Shown: positions 1 through 10,372 of the stretch, piece by piece
How the letters are laid out: the number at the start of each line of letters is the position of its first letter
Numbering within the stretch: the stretch's first letter is position 1
DNA from: a virus
DNA length: 64,000 nt
IMG/VR virus record: IMGVR_UViG_3300020478_001903
Location: 36,351 to 100,350 of that record
Direction: 5' to 3' (one strand)
Notes under the pieces: model-generated
The model's input: only the letters and a program-made list of their open reading frames with translations
Databases searched by the model: none
What the model was told of the DNA's origin: nothing
Translations under genes and position numbers: made by a program

Positions 1-1263
1 AGATGAGTTATATCCTGTCCACGCTCCGTTTGAAAATCGACCTGAGTAATCCAGCACCGTACTATCGGTGGCTGACTGACCTGTAATCCCTTCGTTGAAC
101 TTAAAGTAAACGCCCAAATCAACATTGGCGGTCTCACTTGTATCTATAAAGGGTGTAGGATCACTGTTAACACCGCCGCCCACTTGGGTAAACCAAAAGC
201 GCCCAATATCTTGCGAAGTTCGTTGAGTCTTCCAATACCTAAATTCGTCCAAGGAGCCAGATAATTTACCAGAGGCGGCGGCTGCAGTCGAACCAGATGG
301 GCTGCCGATGAGAGCGCCGATATAAGCCTGTAAGCTAGTATTTTCAGCGTCGTTTAATCCTGCGGTACCGAGGGTCGTCTCGTTGCTGATGCGCCCATCA
401 ACATAAAAGCGCGTAGTTACGCCGGCAGCTGCAGAGAGCATGGTGACCGCATAATGGTGCCAGCTTCCATCGGCTATCGACGCCGTTGTAACAGAAGCCG
501 GGCAGATGTTTTGACTAAAGAACCCGGTAGAACCAGAGTATGCGGTCAGGCGAAATGGCCCCACTCCATCAGTAGCTCCCGTTAACTCAAGGCGCAGGCG
601 TGTGTAGTCGGCAGATGAAGACACCACACCATTCCACATATCAAAAATAACTTCTTTTTCTGTAGAGCCGGTAATGAACTCATCTTTTTTCAACCAAAAT
701 TCGATTGTTGAGCCACTGGAGGCTAAATCAAACTCAAGGTTAGAACCCCTATTCTTGGTTGGTTCATAGTAATTGGAGCCTGTAAAGGTTAGCGCAAGAG
801 GAGACATGCCGTCAGGATTGACGTTTGGTCCGCCCTTGACATGAATGTATTCGTTATTGGCAGCTGCATTAGGAGCACCGTAGCCATCGGTCAAGGTCGA
901 AGCGCCATAACCGTCTGCTGTTAATATGACATAACCTGTTGTACGCGGATAGCGCTTATCAAAAATATAGAGATCCAAGTAAGTGGACTCATTCATCCAC
1001 TCCAGCTTTTCTCTAAGGGACCCATCATAGGGATAAGTATTATAAATGCGCTCTAAAGATTGCTTGTAGTAAGAAACCGCAGAACCATATCGAGCGAAAT
1101 TTCCGGGCTTGGAAAAATCGACGTGAGGTATAAACCGTTCTTCCTCAATAATATCCTGTTCCTGATATCCAACAGATTCAACTTGATCTGCGATTTCGGC
1201 AGCAGTCTTATTAGAGAGAGACTGAATGTTTTCTGCAATCTCAAAATACTTCTTGATGCTCAT
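1..1263 (-). CDS. LamG-like virion structural protein (partial)
   Basis: The reading frame starts with ATG at 1261-1263 and stays open to the left edge, so at least 421 residues are present and the C-terminus is missing. The first ~130 residues look like a tail-attachment region. From about residue 140 the sequence has the Gly/Ser/Thr-rich beta-sandwich style of concanavalin/LamG domains, with runs such as GSTIEFWLKKDEF, DGSWHHYAVTM and RFYVDGRIS, and a second similar start near FNEGITGQSATDS. In T4-like marine phages such proteins are fibre or baseplate decorations that bind surface glycans. It lies 7 nt downstream of the 514-aa structural gene. Host-binding role is inferred. Confidence 0.8.
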   Translation of the reverse strand, partial: MSIKKYFEIAENIQSLSNKTAAEIADQVESVGYQEQDIIEEERFIPHVDFSKPGNFARYGSAVSYYKQSLERIYNTYPYDGSLREKLEWMNESTYLDLYIFDKRYPRTTGYVILTADGYGASTLTDGYGAPNAAANNEYIHVKGGPNVNPDGMSPLALTFTGSNYYEPTKNRGSNLEFDLASSGSTIEFWLKKDEFITGSTEKEVIFDMWNGVVSSSADYTRLRLELTGATDGVGPFRLTAYSGSTGFFSQNICPASVTTASIADGSWHHYAVTMLSAAAGVTTRFYVDGRISNETTLGTAGLNDAENTSLQAYIGALIGSPSGSTAAAASGKLSGSLDEFRYWKTQRTSQDIGRFWFTQVGGGVNSDPTPFIDTSETANVDLGVYFKFNEGITGQSATDSTVLDYSGRFSNGAWTGYNSS

Positions 1264-1270
1264 ATTCTAA

Positions 1271-2815
1271 TTATTCTTCAACCCTAAATTTAAACGTCTG
1301 AGGTTGTTCCTCCCACGACCCTATACTGTCATTATAATAAGCGAGCTTTATTTCATACATATAATCCGGCGCTAACATTGAAATATCAAGATCAAAATAG
1401 TTGCCCGCGTCGTCATATGAAAGATATGTACTAAGATCAGATCCTGTCCCAAATGGAATAGCTACATAGTTGTCCGTTACGCGTGTAACAGAAAAGGAGG
1501 CGCTTTCCATAATGTCAGTTGGATTATTGGCGGTCGATACAGTATAAACGGTAGGACTCCAATCCTTGTCTCTAATGAAAAACCTAAACCTAGATGTATC
1601 TGTTTGAGAATATTTTTTCTTCAAGTTAGTGCAAGAGGTGATTTTGTTAAAAGTGGGCGCCGAAGCATACGTGGGAAAAAGCTCCGGGTAGAAAGAGCCT
1701 GTGCGGAACTCTACGCCGCCGGAGTGCCAAACGTCATGCATGGCCAGCACACGCGTCGAGGCGGCCGTCAGGGCCACCTCACACTTATATATGCCCGGGC
1801 TTACATAGCTAGCCGTCGCATTAAGGTCGCCCGACGCTGCAACGCCACCGCCGACAGGGAGAACGAGTTTAGAAGCAGTGGGCGCACTGTTTGAGCTAGA
1901 ATAAAAAGAAACCAGTAAGTTATTGGTGCCGACTGCTGGAATGTTCACGAGGCGCCCTCGAACATAATTGTACAAATATAAGGTATTAAGATTGTCCGCA
2001 GCGGGGGCGGCGGAGCTTGAATAATAAATGTTCTCCCTGTTATCCATTATGCGGGAGTCCCACCGAGCTTCAATCAGCGGCCGCTTAAAAAAGAACTCAG
2101 TAGAACGAGCAAAAAACTTCTTAGTATAATAGGATTCTTGGGCCCCCTGGATGTTGTTAATAAGAACTGACGTGTCTTGACCTGTAGAGCTTGAGAAATA
2201 TGCCTCTTGGCTGGCAGTAAGTCGTACGCCAAACCCATAGTTGTTAATGACCCCAATCGCAGGAGTGACTCCCTCAAACTTTAGCCACTCTTCGATTATG
2301 TGACTCACATCAAGCTCTATATCCTCATAGCCTTGCGGAAACGAAACATTATAGTTAGATGCTGTTAGATAATCTCCACCAATGGAGGTCCAAAATGTAG
2401 AATTATCCGACTTACTCCAGTTGGCTGAACCAAAGTCTTGATAGTTGTCCATATCTAAGCCGGTGCCTTCGGCCCAAGACCGTGAGACCGGGGCGATTAC
2501 AAGATTAAATCCTTGTGGTAACGTCCAGGGATGGCGGGCGTTAAACATCCTTAAGTAAAATGAAACGCTTCCTGATGCAGGAATACTACCAGCCGTCCTC
2601 TGGGCTGCTATGGTTGAAACAGGAAACTGAATTAGGACCCGGGACAACTCTTGGGATTGTCCAGTTGTTGAGCCGGAACTCTGCCCATAAATAGAAAAGA
2701 TTTCTAATGAATCGGCATAGCCCATATTAGAGCCGGTGCCCCTCAGGCGCAAGTTGTCTTCAAACGCATTCGTTATTGTTGTATCTGCGCTAGCTGTATA
2801 TCTTACAATGGCCAT
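1271..2815 (-). CDS. Virion structural protein, tail/baseplate-associated (514 aa)
   Basis: A 514-residue protein rich in Ser, Thr, Asn and aromatic residues with predicted all-beta character and no enzyme motif I can see. The N-terminal half (MAIVRYTASADTTITNAF, then alternating short strands up to a DVSHIIEEWL segment) resembles the DNRLRE-type stalk domains found in phage and bacterial surface proteins. The start overlaps the gp6 stop by one base at 2815, so it is translated with the baseplate genes. In T4 the genes after gp6 are gp7 and gp8; I see no clear similarity to either, so only a structural role is claimed. Confidence 0.75.
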   Translation of the reverse strand: MAIVRYTASADTTITNAFEDNLRLRGTGSNMGYADSLEIFSIYGQSSGSTTGQSQELSRVLIQFPVSTIAAQRTAGSIPASGSVSFYLRMFNARHPWTLPQGFNLVIAPVSRSWAEGTGLDMDNYQDFGSANWSKSDNSTFWTSIGGDYLTASNYNVSFPQGYEDIELDVSHIIEEWLKFEGVTPAIGVINNYGFGVRLTASQEAYFSSSTGQDTSVLINNIQGAQESYYTKKFFARSTEFFFKRPLIEARWDSRIMDNRENIYYSSSAAPAADNLNTLYLYNYVRGRLVNIPAVGTNNLLVSFYSSSNSAPTASKLVLPVGGGVAASGDLNATASYVSPGIYKCEVALTAASTRVLAMHDVWHSGGVEFRTGSFYPELFPTYASAPTFNKITSCTNLKKKYSQTDTSRFRFFIRDKDWSPTVYTVSTANNPTDIMESASFSVTRVTDNYVAIPFGTGSDLSTYLSYDDAGNYFDLDISMLAPDYMYEIKLAYYNDSIGSWEEQPQTFKFRVEE

Positions 2816-4614
2816 TATTGGACGGAGCCCCTAATGTCTATGTTTGGAAACTTCATTTCAAAAACACTATTGATATCTGCTTCTATGCGGCGCCCATCTG
2901 CTGTAAGGGCCCCATTAAAATCGAACGAGGAGTTGGCATAGGCGCCGCCTTCCTTGCCCTCTATCTCTAAATCTATTACATCAATAATTCCCGGAACCTT
3001 CTGTAACACTTTATAGAACTCAGTTATCAAGATGGACTCTCCGATCTCGTACTGGTTATTGGCCAGCCATGCACGGAGTGCAGCATTGGCCTTATTAAGC
3101 ACCGTGAATCGATCGGCATTGAGGTCCAAAGCCACGACGTATTTGATTCCAAAGTTAACGATGACTGCATTTAGTATGTCTACGGTATCGTTGATCATTT
3201 TATATTGCAGAAGCCACGTTTTTAAATTATTTTTTAGTGTCTCATTAGGGATAGTTAGCTTTCCGCTAGAATCTTCTGAGATTGTGTAGACATTAATATT
3301 CCTCTTCATGGCGCTGAAGTCTCTTTCTATTGCCACTCGCTTAAGGGAACCAAATTTGCCAGGCATCCCATAACAGATGGCCTGATAGTCCTCTATCGTA
3401 ACGGCCCTGTTTTGAGTTGCATAATAGCCGTACACGCGTTGCCTGATCTCGTCCGAGGATGGAAGAGAAATATCTCCTACGAACTGCTCTTCGTTTGTAA
3501 CCTCTAGAGAGTTACGAATACTGGCACGAGTAGCAGCCGCCAAAGTTGATTGTGCAACAAACTTAAATCTTGTTGATTCTACAGTGTTAATGGTACCAAC
3601 CCCTGCATTAACATCATCTGTAGTATTAACTCGGAATCCCACTCGCACCGTCGTGTTAGCTGGCGCAATACCGAACTTATCGCTATTGATAAGGTTTGTG
3701 GGGTCAAAGTCTTCATCAGTAGTGTAGTCGCGCCCATTCATGTTTAACACTAAACTAGACGGATCAACCACCGAATTGGATAAAAGCTCCGAATCCGAAC
3801 CGTATCCGAACTGTAAATAAGTTGTAGTATCGGAGGGCTCTACCACAAACCGACGAGCGACGGGAATAGCTTTCATAACATTTCTTACTGTGCCATTGGT
3901 AGCGGTGTTGGTATTGCGAATACCTTTGTATATAACGTTTTGAGACAAATGATTTACTTGAATATACTCATGCCCTTCTGAATCAAAGCAGTCGATCACC
4001 TCGGCGACGTTCGTCAGCCCTAAATCTAGTCGACGGAAGCGCTCAAAGGCACCTATAGTAAACTCTTTATAAGATGCGCGGCCGGAAACGGCGCGCCCTT
4101 GCGCTCTGATGACAAAATTAGTAGGATTGCCAGTAGTGGTGTCAACGGTACCAACCACTATCTGATTGCCGGACTGGCCAAAGTCTACATCTTCTAATAA
4201 AGTATAAGAACCGCCGCCGGTGGATCCGAAGATTGCGCCAGCCTGTAAAACCGGTGCGTAGTTAAGATCGGGGCCGGCGGCATTAGAATTGGCAGGGATT
4301 TGGATATAAAAGGTAAGCACCCCATAAGAAGAGGGGCTCCTATTGAGCTTGAAGCCCATTTGGCGGGCAAGGCGAATGACATTATTATACTCAACTGCAG
4401 TTTCTAGAAAGCTCTCGTTGGCCTGGTAATCTACATAGAAAGAGAGAATATCCCCGATGTATGCTACCGTATCAAGCATGAGGGAGCCAAAAGAGGCTTT
4501 ATTAAAGTCTTTATAGGTATTTGGATAATACCTTTTGGCATAATTTTCAAGATCTTGTCGAATCGAATCAAAATCTCTACTTGTATAATCTATGGGGAGT
4601 AATTTCTTAGACAT
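2815..4614 (-). CDS. gp6: Baseplate wedge protein, gp6-like (baseplate J family)
   Basis: A 599-residue protein. The N-terminus (DYTSRDFDSIRQDLENYAKR, followed by MLDTVAYIGDILSFYVDYQANE) is the standard gp6/baseplate-J opening in T4-like phages. The C-terminal half has the conserved block around YYATQNRAVTIEDYQAICYGMPG and a final ITEFYKVLQKVPGIIDVIDLEI. T4 gp6 is 660 aa, so this is close to full length. gp6 dimers form the inner ring of the wedge and join gp25 and gp53 around the hub. It follows gp25 by 16 nt, the same order as in T4. Confidence 0.93.
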   Translation of the reverse strand: MSKKLLPIDYTSRDFDSIRQDLENYAKRYYPNTYKDFNKASFGSLMLDTVAYIGDILSFYVDYQANESFLETAVEYNNVIRLARQMGFKLNRSPSSYGVLTFYIQIPANSNAAGPDLNYAPVLQAGAIFGSTGGGSYTLLEDVDFGQSGNQIVVGTVDTTTGNPTNFVIRAQGRAVSGRASYKEFTIGAFERFRRLDLGLTNVAEVIDCFDSEGHEYIQVNHLSQNVIYKGIRNTNTATNGTVRNVMKAIPVARRFVVEPSDTTTYLQFGYGSDSELLSNSVVDPSSLVLNMNGRDYTTDEDFDPTNLINSDKFGIAPANTTVRVGFRVNTTDDVNAGVGTINTVESTRFKFVAQSTLAAATRASIRNSLEVTNEEQFVGDISLPSSDEIRQRVYGYYATQNRAVTIEDYQAICYGMPGKFGSLKRVAIERDFSAMKRNINVYTISEDSSGKLTIPNETLKNNLKTWLLQYKMINDTVDILNAVIVNFGIKYVVALDLNADRFTVLNKANAALRAWLANNQYEIGESILITEFYKVLQKVPGIIDVIDLEIEGKEGGAYANSSFDFNGALTADGRRIEADINSVFEMKFPNIDIRGSVQ

Positions 4615-4630
4615 AATGGTATCTCGTTAA

Positions 4631-5023
4631 TTAGTTATTTACCTTAATTTCTAATACCGTATTTTGCTGCAAAGGCACAATAGTAAAAGATATAGCTAGG
4701 TTTATGGTGTAGGGATGTAAGTTAGGATTTGATTCGGGTGTTTGGAAATCAATATTGTCAATTCTTATATAGGGCAGATGAATGGCCACCTGTTCCCGGA
4801 TGCGTCCGGCGACATCAGAGTAGGTTACAACCGTATTTGGTTCAAACAAATATTGTTTAAGACCCACTCCAAAAGTCGGATACATAATGCGTTCGCCTGG
4901 TACCGTAAGAATCAGCATCTTAAGGTTTTGTTTGGCCAAAGACTCAAAAGTCCTATTAAGGTCGTAGGGGCCAAAAACGTCATTGGTGCTTAGCGGTAAC
5001 TTAACTGATAATCCTGCAGCCAT
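4631..5023 (-). CDS. gp25: Baseplate wedge protein, gp25-like (GPW/gp25 family)
   Basis: A 130-residue protein, the usual size for the family (T4 gp25 is 132 aa). It has the conserved core NLKMLILTVPGERIMYPTFG with the (V)GL(K)QYLFEP continuation, then an IREQVAIHLPYI helix and a beta-rich end. gp25 is a sheath-initiation wedge component with a lysozyme-inhibitor-like fold. It sits directly before gp6 and directly after the very large 1781-aa gene (2-nt gap), which marks that large protein as part of the tail module. Confidence 0.92.
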   Translation of the reverse strand: MAAGLSVKLPLSTNDVFGPYDLNRTFESLAKQNLKMLILTVPGERIMYPTFGVGLKQYLFEPNTVVTYSDVAGRIREQVAIHLPYIRIDNIDFQTPESNPNLHPYTINLAISFTIVPLQQNTVLEIKVNN

Positions 5024-5025
5024 TT

Positions 5026-8000
5026 TTATTCTTCATCCTCCTCACAACGCGTAGCTTCGCCGCGGCCTGTAAGATCTGCATTTGCGTTTCCGCCAAAACC
5101 AAAGTCAGCAGCCACATTAGCATCTGGGCCTGGAAGCTCGATATTAATTAGTGAGAGTAGCAAATAAATCAGTCCCAAAGGAGTGGGAGGAATCATTAGC
5201 ATGCCACTAATGGTACCTGTGAAGTCAACCCCATCCAGAGAGATGCGTGGAAAGAAGTTGGTGGGAGGATCTGGGGCGCCTTCAGGCTTGGGAAAATCTC
5301 CCATCGCTGCCGCAATCATACACAGGATAATCCCTAGCAAGTCTGAGCCACTCAGGGGACTGTCGGGGAACTGGTCCAGTACCTTGTCTAATTCGGCCGC
5401 TAACGCATTAAAGGCTGCGCCTGTACCAGTTTTAATAATCTTTGTGACCACAACATGAGGATCAATCATCTCAATGACACCCTTAAGAATATTAATAGGA
5501 GTCATGATGAGCATCTTCAAAATATAGTCGCGTGCCATCGTATCGGTATTCGGGGTATCCATACTGAGCGCTGTGTTGCGTGCGGCGCTGCGGCGGATTC
5601 GGGGACGAGTATCAAAATGATCTTGGTTTTGAATGGTTTGCGACAGAATACTTATCACCCTATCCTTGGTGGTCTGCATCGCATCCTCGATATCACTAAA
5701 ATAAAGATTAGTAAGATAAAAATTCTGGATGATTGGTATCAGTGTGATTAATTCCTGGCTGAACACACTACTAAAATAATCTTTATATTCCGGCTGGGCC
5801 AGGATGTGGTCTATCTCTAGAGGGTTGAGCGGTACATCATCGAACATTGCCGAATATGATTTGTCGTGTTGTGCGCCATTATAGTCTCCAGCGCCAGGTA
5901 CGAGCGGCGCTGCAGCGTCCGGTACCCTAAGTGGTTCTGAAATTTCCAACAAAAGGACGGGACCCTTCTGGGTAGCTGTGCCGGCTGTAATATTTTGCCA
6001 AAGTCGGAACTCTACGTCGACCGTACCAGTGTTGTAGGCCACGTGGGTGCGTGTCCAAAATACACGATGAACTGAGCGGTCGGCCGGAGGGTTGAAATAG
6101 GAGGGCTGAGCAGGTCGGGTGAGATCATTTCCAAATGTCCTCACTATTTCTTCAGTTTTTAGTTTGAGTTGTTGTTTCCATCCAATTGTCCCTATAAAAG
6201 CTCGCCGGCGCTTGCCGGTCTGTTTCCCTTCCGGATCGATTGCTGTGATTTGCTGGTCGTTCAGGCCTGCGTACATCTCATCGAAAGATCGCGGTACCGT
6301 GTATGCTTTAAAAGAAGATAAGAAGAGGTCTTCCAGGGTCTTTTCACTCGTCATTGGGGTTGCTTCGGTTAAAGCATTTGAAACAGGACCTGGTGAATCC
6401 AGAGTACCCATAGAAAGTGTAATCCTCTGTTCGGTTAAGAAATCTACAATCTGGTAAAAATCATCATCATTATATCTAAAGAGTGTCCCGGCCGGGAACA
6501 CGATGTTGCCGTCCAGATCTTTAATCCCGGCAGATCCATCGGCCGAGACTCTTTTTACCTTGCGGTTAAAAATGTCTATAATCGCATTTCTAATCTTCTC
6601 AGATTCGGTGTATACCACGGCTTCTTCAAAGCGGCCACGAGTTTTAGGGCAGTCGCCTTCTACAGCTGCAGCAGCTTCTTGCTCTCTGGCATACTTGGCG
6701 GCAGCCCGGGCGTCGACGGAATCAAAATATCTATCGATAGAGCCCCTGATTTGATCTCGCATATAAACAACAATGAATTCTTTACCAAAGAGATCATCGA
6801 GTTTGATCGCTGAAAATACAAAAATGTTTTTTATGATAAACTCGGCTATATGAACTTGTATCAACAGCAAAAACATGCCTATCTTAATCGTGTCCCTCAG
6901 GCGATTGCGCGACGGAATGTCAGAGTCCTGGCACGCAGACTCTAAATATTCGTCTTGCATTTGGTCAAAAATACCCTGGACGTCTAAGAGGTCGGCCACA
7001 TCACCAACTGCACAGTTGAGATTATCATGGAAAAAGTTAACTGCATTTAAAGACGCGGCATCAAAAATACCATTGGCGATAAAATAATCAAATACCTGAT
7101 CAAGGATCTCGGCATAAGTGTAAGGAAAGTATTTTCGTTCTGCCGTGGCAAGACCATTCGCGCCGACTACATCCTTGATCGCATCGACATACGGTACCAA
7201 ACTTAAGTTATTAAAATCTTCTACCACTTCCGATTTAAACTCGTCGATTTGATTGGAGGTGCCCAGAATGTCAGATAAACTCACGGTCAAAGGATCGGCT
7301 ATCACCTTGTCATCTGTTGCATCAACATAGCCCACATAATTCAGCTGAATGCTTTGTTCGGTTCCCCCGGTGCGGCGTGGAAACGAAAAAGTTATCTTCT
7401 CGCGCTCAATCCCGCTGTATAGTCTGTGCTGCGAGTCGAAATATTCCCCAACGAAGTGATTCCTGACTGTATATTTCTGATTGTCATCATCCCATAACCT
7501 TGCCCGTGACATGTCGATATAATTGATAAACTTGTCATAAAACTGGCGCTTAAATACATATTGAGTTGTTACGGGGCCGCCTGGGTTGTTATTTACCGAA
7601 GTTGCTATCTCTGTGACAGCTTCTTGGACCTCATTAAGTTTAGCTTGAAACGAGGGCAAGTCCAGGGCTGCTTGCAGCTGGATCCCGATTGAAGCTGCAG
7701 TTTGTCCTACAAGATCCGGATTTTCAGCGATGCAAGCTTGAAGCATGTCCGCGAACGGGGCGCCGGCGGCGTCAGTGTCTTGAAACATACTAATAACGCC
7801 CTCAAGAAATTCGAGGCTTCCTGAATTTGCTTGCGGAAGTTCTGGCCACTCAGAGGGGTCTATCCCTACTTCGTTATCTTCAAAATCTGTATTCGTAAGA
7901 CCTGAGGTAGGGTTGGCGCTTAAACTAGTATCTAAAAGAATTCGTTTAACAGCGTCTGCCGAATATAAAAACTGCAGCTCCACAAATTCGACCAAGTTAC

Positions 8001-10371
8001 TAAACACTTCAGGAAGCATCCTGGTAACTGTAGGATCATTGACATAGTTGTCCAAGTCGGGACAATCAAAATTAAAAACAGGAGGCGGCAGTCCAAGGCC
8101 CCCGCCAGCAGGATCGCCAGGCGTGCCCGAACCATTGCCATACGGATCCAAACCATTCTCGATCAAATCCAAGAGGTCGTCTATGTTCTTCTGTTCTTCA
8201 ATATCCAAGGACCGAAGATCATCTTCTGTTAAACAAATGTTGTCCTGATTGAGCAGCACAACTGCATTCGCGATTTCGTCGCACAAAGCCAACACTCGCT
8301 TTCGATCTGCTATGGAAGCCAGATACCCAAACAGCTCCAAAATACGCGAAGGAGTAGAAAAGTTATTGGCAATAGCCTCGTTATCCAAAGACTTGTTGTA
8401 CTCGATAATGCGATCCATGAGGTCCTCAGAGATTGCATCGCGGTATAGAAGCAACGTACAAATATCAGTACCACTTAAGATATCCGACAGGCCGTCGAGA
8501 TAATCCATTACCTCTGAAGGACTGAGGCCGTCTGGGCCTGGGGGTATTTGTCCTGCCTCATCTGGACCCCCGCCGGGGGGAAGGCCTGCGCCGCCGGGAG
8601 AGCCCGTGTCTCCTAAATCAAAAGGCGTTCCGCCAATCTTTGGTGCAGCCAAGTTTATGAAATCATTAAGATTGTTGTCTCCATAATTTGTGGCATAAGG
8701 ATTCTTGCGGCGGCATGCTTGTCGCAGCATCTCGGCAAGCTGCAAAATTATAGCCAATATGGTTTTCTGAAGTTCAGAGAGAATTATCTTGAGTATCTCG
8801 CGTCGTAAGTCACCCGTAATGAGGAACATTGAGAACATGCTTGGGTCCATAACGGGGCGCGTATTGCCGCCAGCTGTAAGCTGACACTCTAATGAGGCCT
8901 CTAGCGCCAGCCTAATGCGTGCAATCTCGAAGTCGATGCCGAATCCCAAACACAACATCGCTTCGCGTGCAAGCTGTTTGAGTCCAAAGTTCCTCAATAC
9001 CTGATCCAGATTGCCACTTAAGCCGGCAGCATCTAATAGATCGTCTTGGCCTGCGGCCGCAAACGGAGTAATTTCGGATAAAGGCTTTAGTTTGGCATTA
9101 ATATCAATTCCCGTCTTTAAGGTTCGAGTCACTCCCTTCTCATTTACTTTCTCATAAAGCTCAGCGTTTGCTGATATCTCATTTCTGAGGATGAGTAGTT
9201 CGGAGGCGGTATAAGCTGTGGCCGAGGCTTGAAGACCATTAGTATCTTCTATCTCAATAATGCCTATCTCAATAGCGGCGTTCAACAAATCATTGTTTTC
9301 GCCATTATTCCCAGGTTGGGTTACCTGCGGCTTATACAAAGCGCCGGGATCATAGCCCAATTCATCAAGCATCCGCGGTGCGGTGACCATCAAAAACTCC
9401 CATAATGAAAAGGGCGTTCCTTCTTGGGCCGTTTCGCGCTTTCTCTGCAGCACGCGCTTAGAATTTTGAAGACACTGCAAAGTCAGTTGGTCATTAAAAT
9501 GCTTGTCATACTCAACCAGAGTAAAGTAGCCGACAACCATGAACTCACTAGCGATTGAAAAGTTAACGGATTGAAAAGTTATTTGAGAGAAAGTTAGATC
9601 AGGCACAGGCTTGTCGGCGCCCTTTTGCGCAAAATAAAAGGTAACAGTGTCTCCATCTAAAAATTTGTAGTAAGGATCGCCTGCTCGCAATTCATCCACA
9701 ATCTCTCTAAAGGCGCTGGTAATGAGTGTTTTAACTGACTTGCTTAAAAAGTTAAAGTCAATATCCTTTACCACCGAGGGGATCTGGCCCTTCTTCTGTT
9801 GGTCGGCGAAAGTTTTAATTGTATTAGATAACTCGTTGGTAGTTTGATTCAGCGAAGAAATATTCACCTGACATTGATAGCGGGTGGGACCCACCTCTCG
9901 GGCCGCATTAAAATATTCTAAGTTGGGTAGATATTCAGGAAGCTGGTTTTGGACATCCGGATTTATATACGTGTTACATATTAGCAACTGTCGTATCTCA
10001 AACACAGGTAGTTCAAGTTTAAAAACTACTATACTTTGATTTGGCAGAGCGGTGAAGCTAGAGCCATAATCCTCTATTGTGAGCGCATCCAGAATCTCGG
10101 TTCGGAGGGCTGTATATACCTGATCGTTGCCTCCGTTTTGTACGAACAGATCTGCATCATAAAGACGTATATAAAACTCCGGAAAATAATGAGTAATATA
10201 ACGATCTGCCGCTATGTTCAAGAGATCCGCACTATCTGTTTTAATCGAGGCGTCAGATGTGTATTTTTTGGTCTTAAGCTTCAATCTATAAACGTCAGCA
10301 ATCTCTTCCTTGAAAGGAATATTTACTGGATAAGAGAGATACTCTTTAAAATAGTTGAAGTTGGTTGCCAT
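5026..10371 (-). CDS. Very large virion structural protein (1781 aa)
   Basis: The largest gene in the window. No enzyme motif was recognised. The first ~350 residues are mixed alpha/beta (YFKEYLSYPVNIPFKEE opening). Near residues 580-620 and 730-760 there are Gly/Pro/Asp-rich linkers (GGAGLPPGGGPDEAG, GSGTPGDPAGGG) that divide it into at least three blocks. Several long hydrophobic helices occur near residue 1150 (MFLLLIQVHIAEFIIKN) and at the C-terminus (LMIPPTPLGLIYLLLSLIN), and it ends in a charged CEEDEE tail. The place between the spike-like gene and gp25 suggests a baseplate or tail-tube role. A tape-measure role is less likely because long coiled coils are lacking. Confidence 0.75.
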   Translation of the reverse strand: MATNFNYFKEYLSYPVNIPFKEEIADVYRLKLKTKKYTSDASIKTDSADLLNIAADRYITHYFPEFYIRLYDADLFVQNGGNDQVYTALRTEILDALTIEDYGSSFTALPNQSIVVFKLELPVFEIRQLLICNTYINPDVQNQLPEYLPNLEYFNAAREVGPTRYQCQVNISSLNQTTNELSNTIKTFADQQKKGQIPSVVKDIDFNFLSKSVKTLITSAFREIVDELRAGDPYYKFLDGDTVTFYFAQKGADKPVPDLTFSQITFQSVNFSIASEFMVVGYFTLVEYDKHFNDQLTLQCLQNSKRVLQRKRETAQEGTPFSLWEFLMVTAPRMLDELGYDPGALYKPQVTQPGNNGENNDLLNAAIEIGIIEIEDTNGLQASATAYTASELLILRNEISANAELYEKVNEKGVTRTLKTGIDINAKLKPLSEITPFAAAGQDDLLDAAGLSGNLDQVLRNFGLKQLAREAMLCLGFGIDFEIARIRLALEASLECQLTAGGNTRPVMDPSMFSMFLITGDLRREILKIILSELQKTILAIILQLAEMLRQACRRKNPYATNYGDNNLNDFINLAAPKIGGTPFDLGDTGSPGGAGLPPGGGPDEAGQIPPGPDGLSPSEVMDYLDGLSDILSGTDICTLLLYRDAISEDLMDRIIEYNKSLDNEAIANNFSTPSRILELFGYLASIADRKRVLALCDEIANAVVLLNQDNICLTEDDLRSLDIEEQKNIDDLLDLIENGLDPYGNGSGTPGDPAGGGLGLPPPVFNFDCPDLDNYVNDPTVTRMLPEVFSNLVEFVELQFLYSADAVKRILLDTSLSANPTSGLTNTDFEDNEVGIDPSEWPELPQANSGSLEFLEGVISMFQDTDAAGAPFADMLQACIAENPDLVGQTAASIGIQLQAALDLPSFQAKLNEVQEAVTEIATSVNNNPGGPVTTQYVFKRQFYDKFINYIDMSRARLWDDDNQKYTVRNHFVGEYFDSQHRLYSGIEREKITFSFPRRTGGTEQSIQLNYVGYVDATDDKVIADPLTVSLSDILGTSNQIDEFKSEVVEDFNNLSLVPYVDAIKDVVGANGLATAERKYFPYTYAEILDQVFDYFIANGIFDAASLNAVNFFHDNLNCAVGDVADLLDVQGIFDQMQDEYLESACQDSDIPSRNRLRDTIKIGMFLLLIQVHIAEFIIKNIFVFSAIKLDDLFGKEFIVVYMRDQIRGSIDRYFDSVDARAAAKYAREQEAAAAVEGDCPKTRGRFEEAVVYTESEKIRNAIIDIFNRKVKRVSADGSAGIKDLDGNIVFPAGTLFRYNDDDFYQIVDFLTEQRITLSMGTLDSPGPVSNALTEATPMTSEKTLEDLFLSSFKAYTVPRSFDEMYAGLNDQQITAIDPEGKQTGKRRRAFIGTIGWKQQLKLKTEEIVRTFGNDLTRPAQPSYFNPPADRSVHRVFWTRTHVAYNTGTVDVEFRLWQNITAGTATQKGPVLLLEISEPLRVPDAAAPLVPGAGDYNGAQHDKSYSAMFDDVPLNPLEIDHILAQPEYKDYFSSVFSQELITLIPIIQNFYLTNLYFSDIEDAMQTTKDRVISILSQTIQNQDHFDTRPRIRRSAARNTALSMDTPNTDTMARDYILKMLIMTPINILKGVIEMIDPHVVVTKIIKTGTGAAFNALAAELDKVLDQFPDSPLSGSDLLGIILCMIAAAMGDFPKPEGAPDPPTNFFPRISLDGVDFTGTISGMLMIPPTPLGLIYLLLSLINIELPGPDANVAADFGFGGNANADLTGRGEATRCEEDEE

Positions 10372-10372
10372 A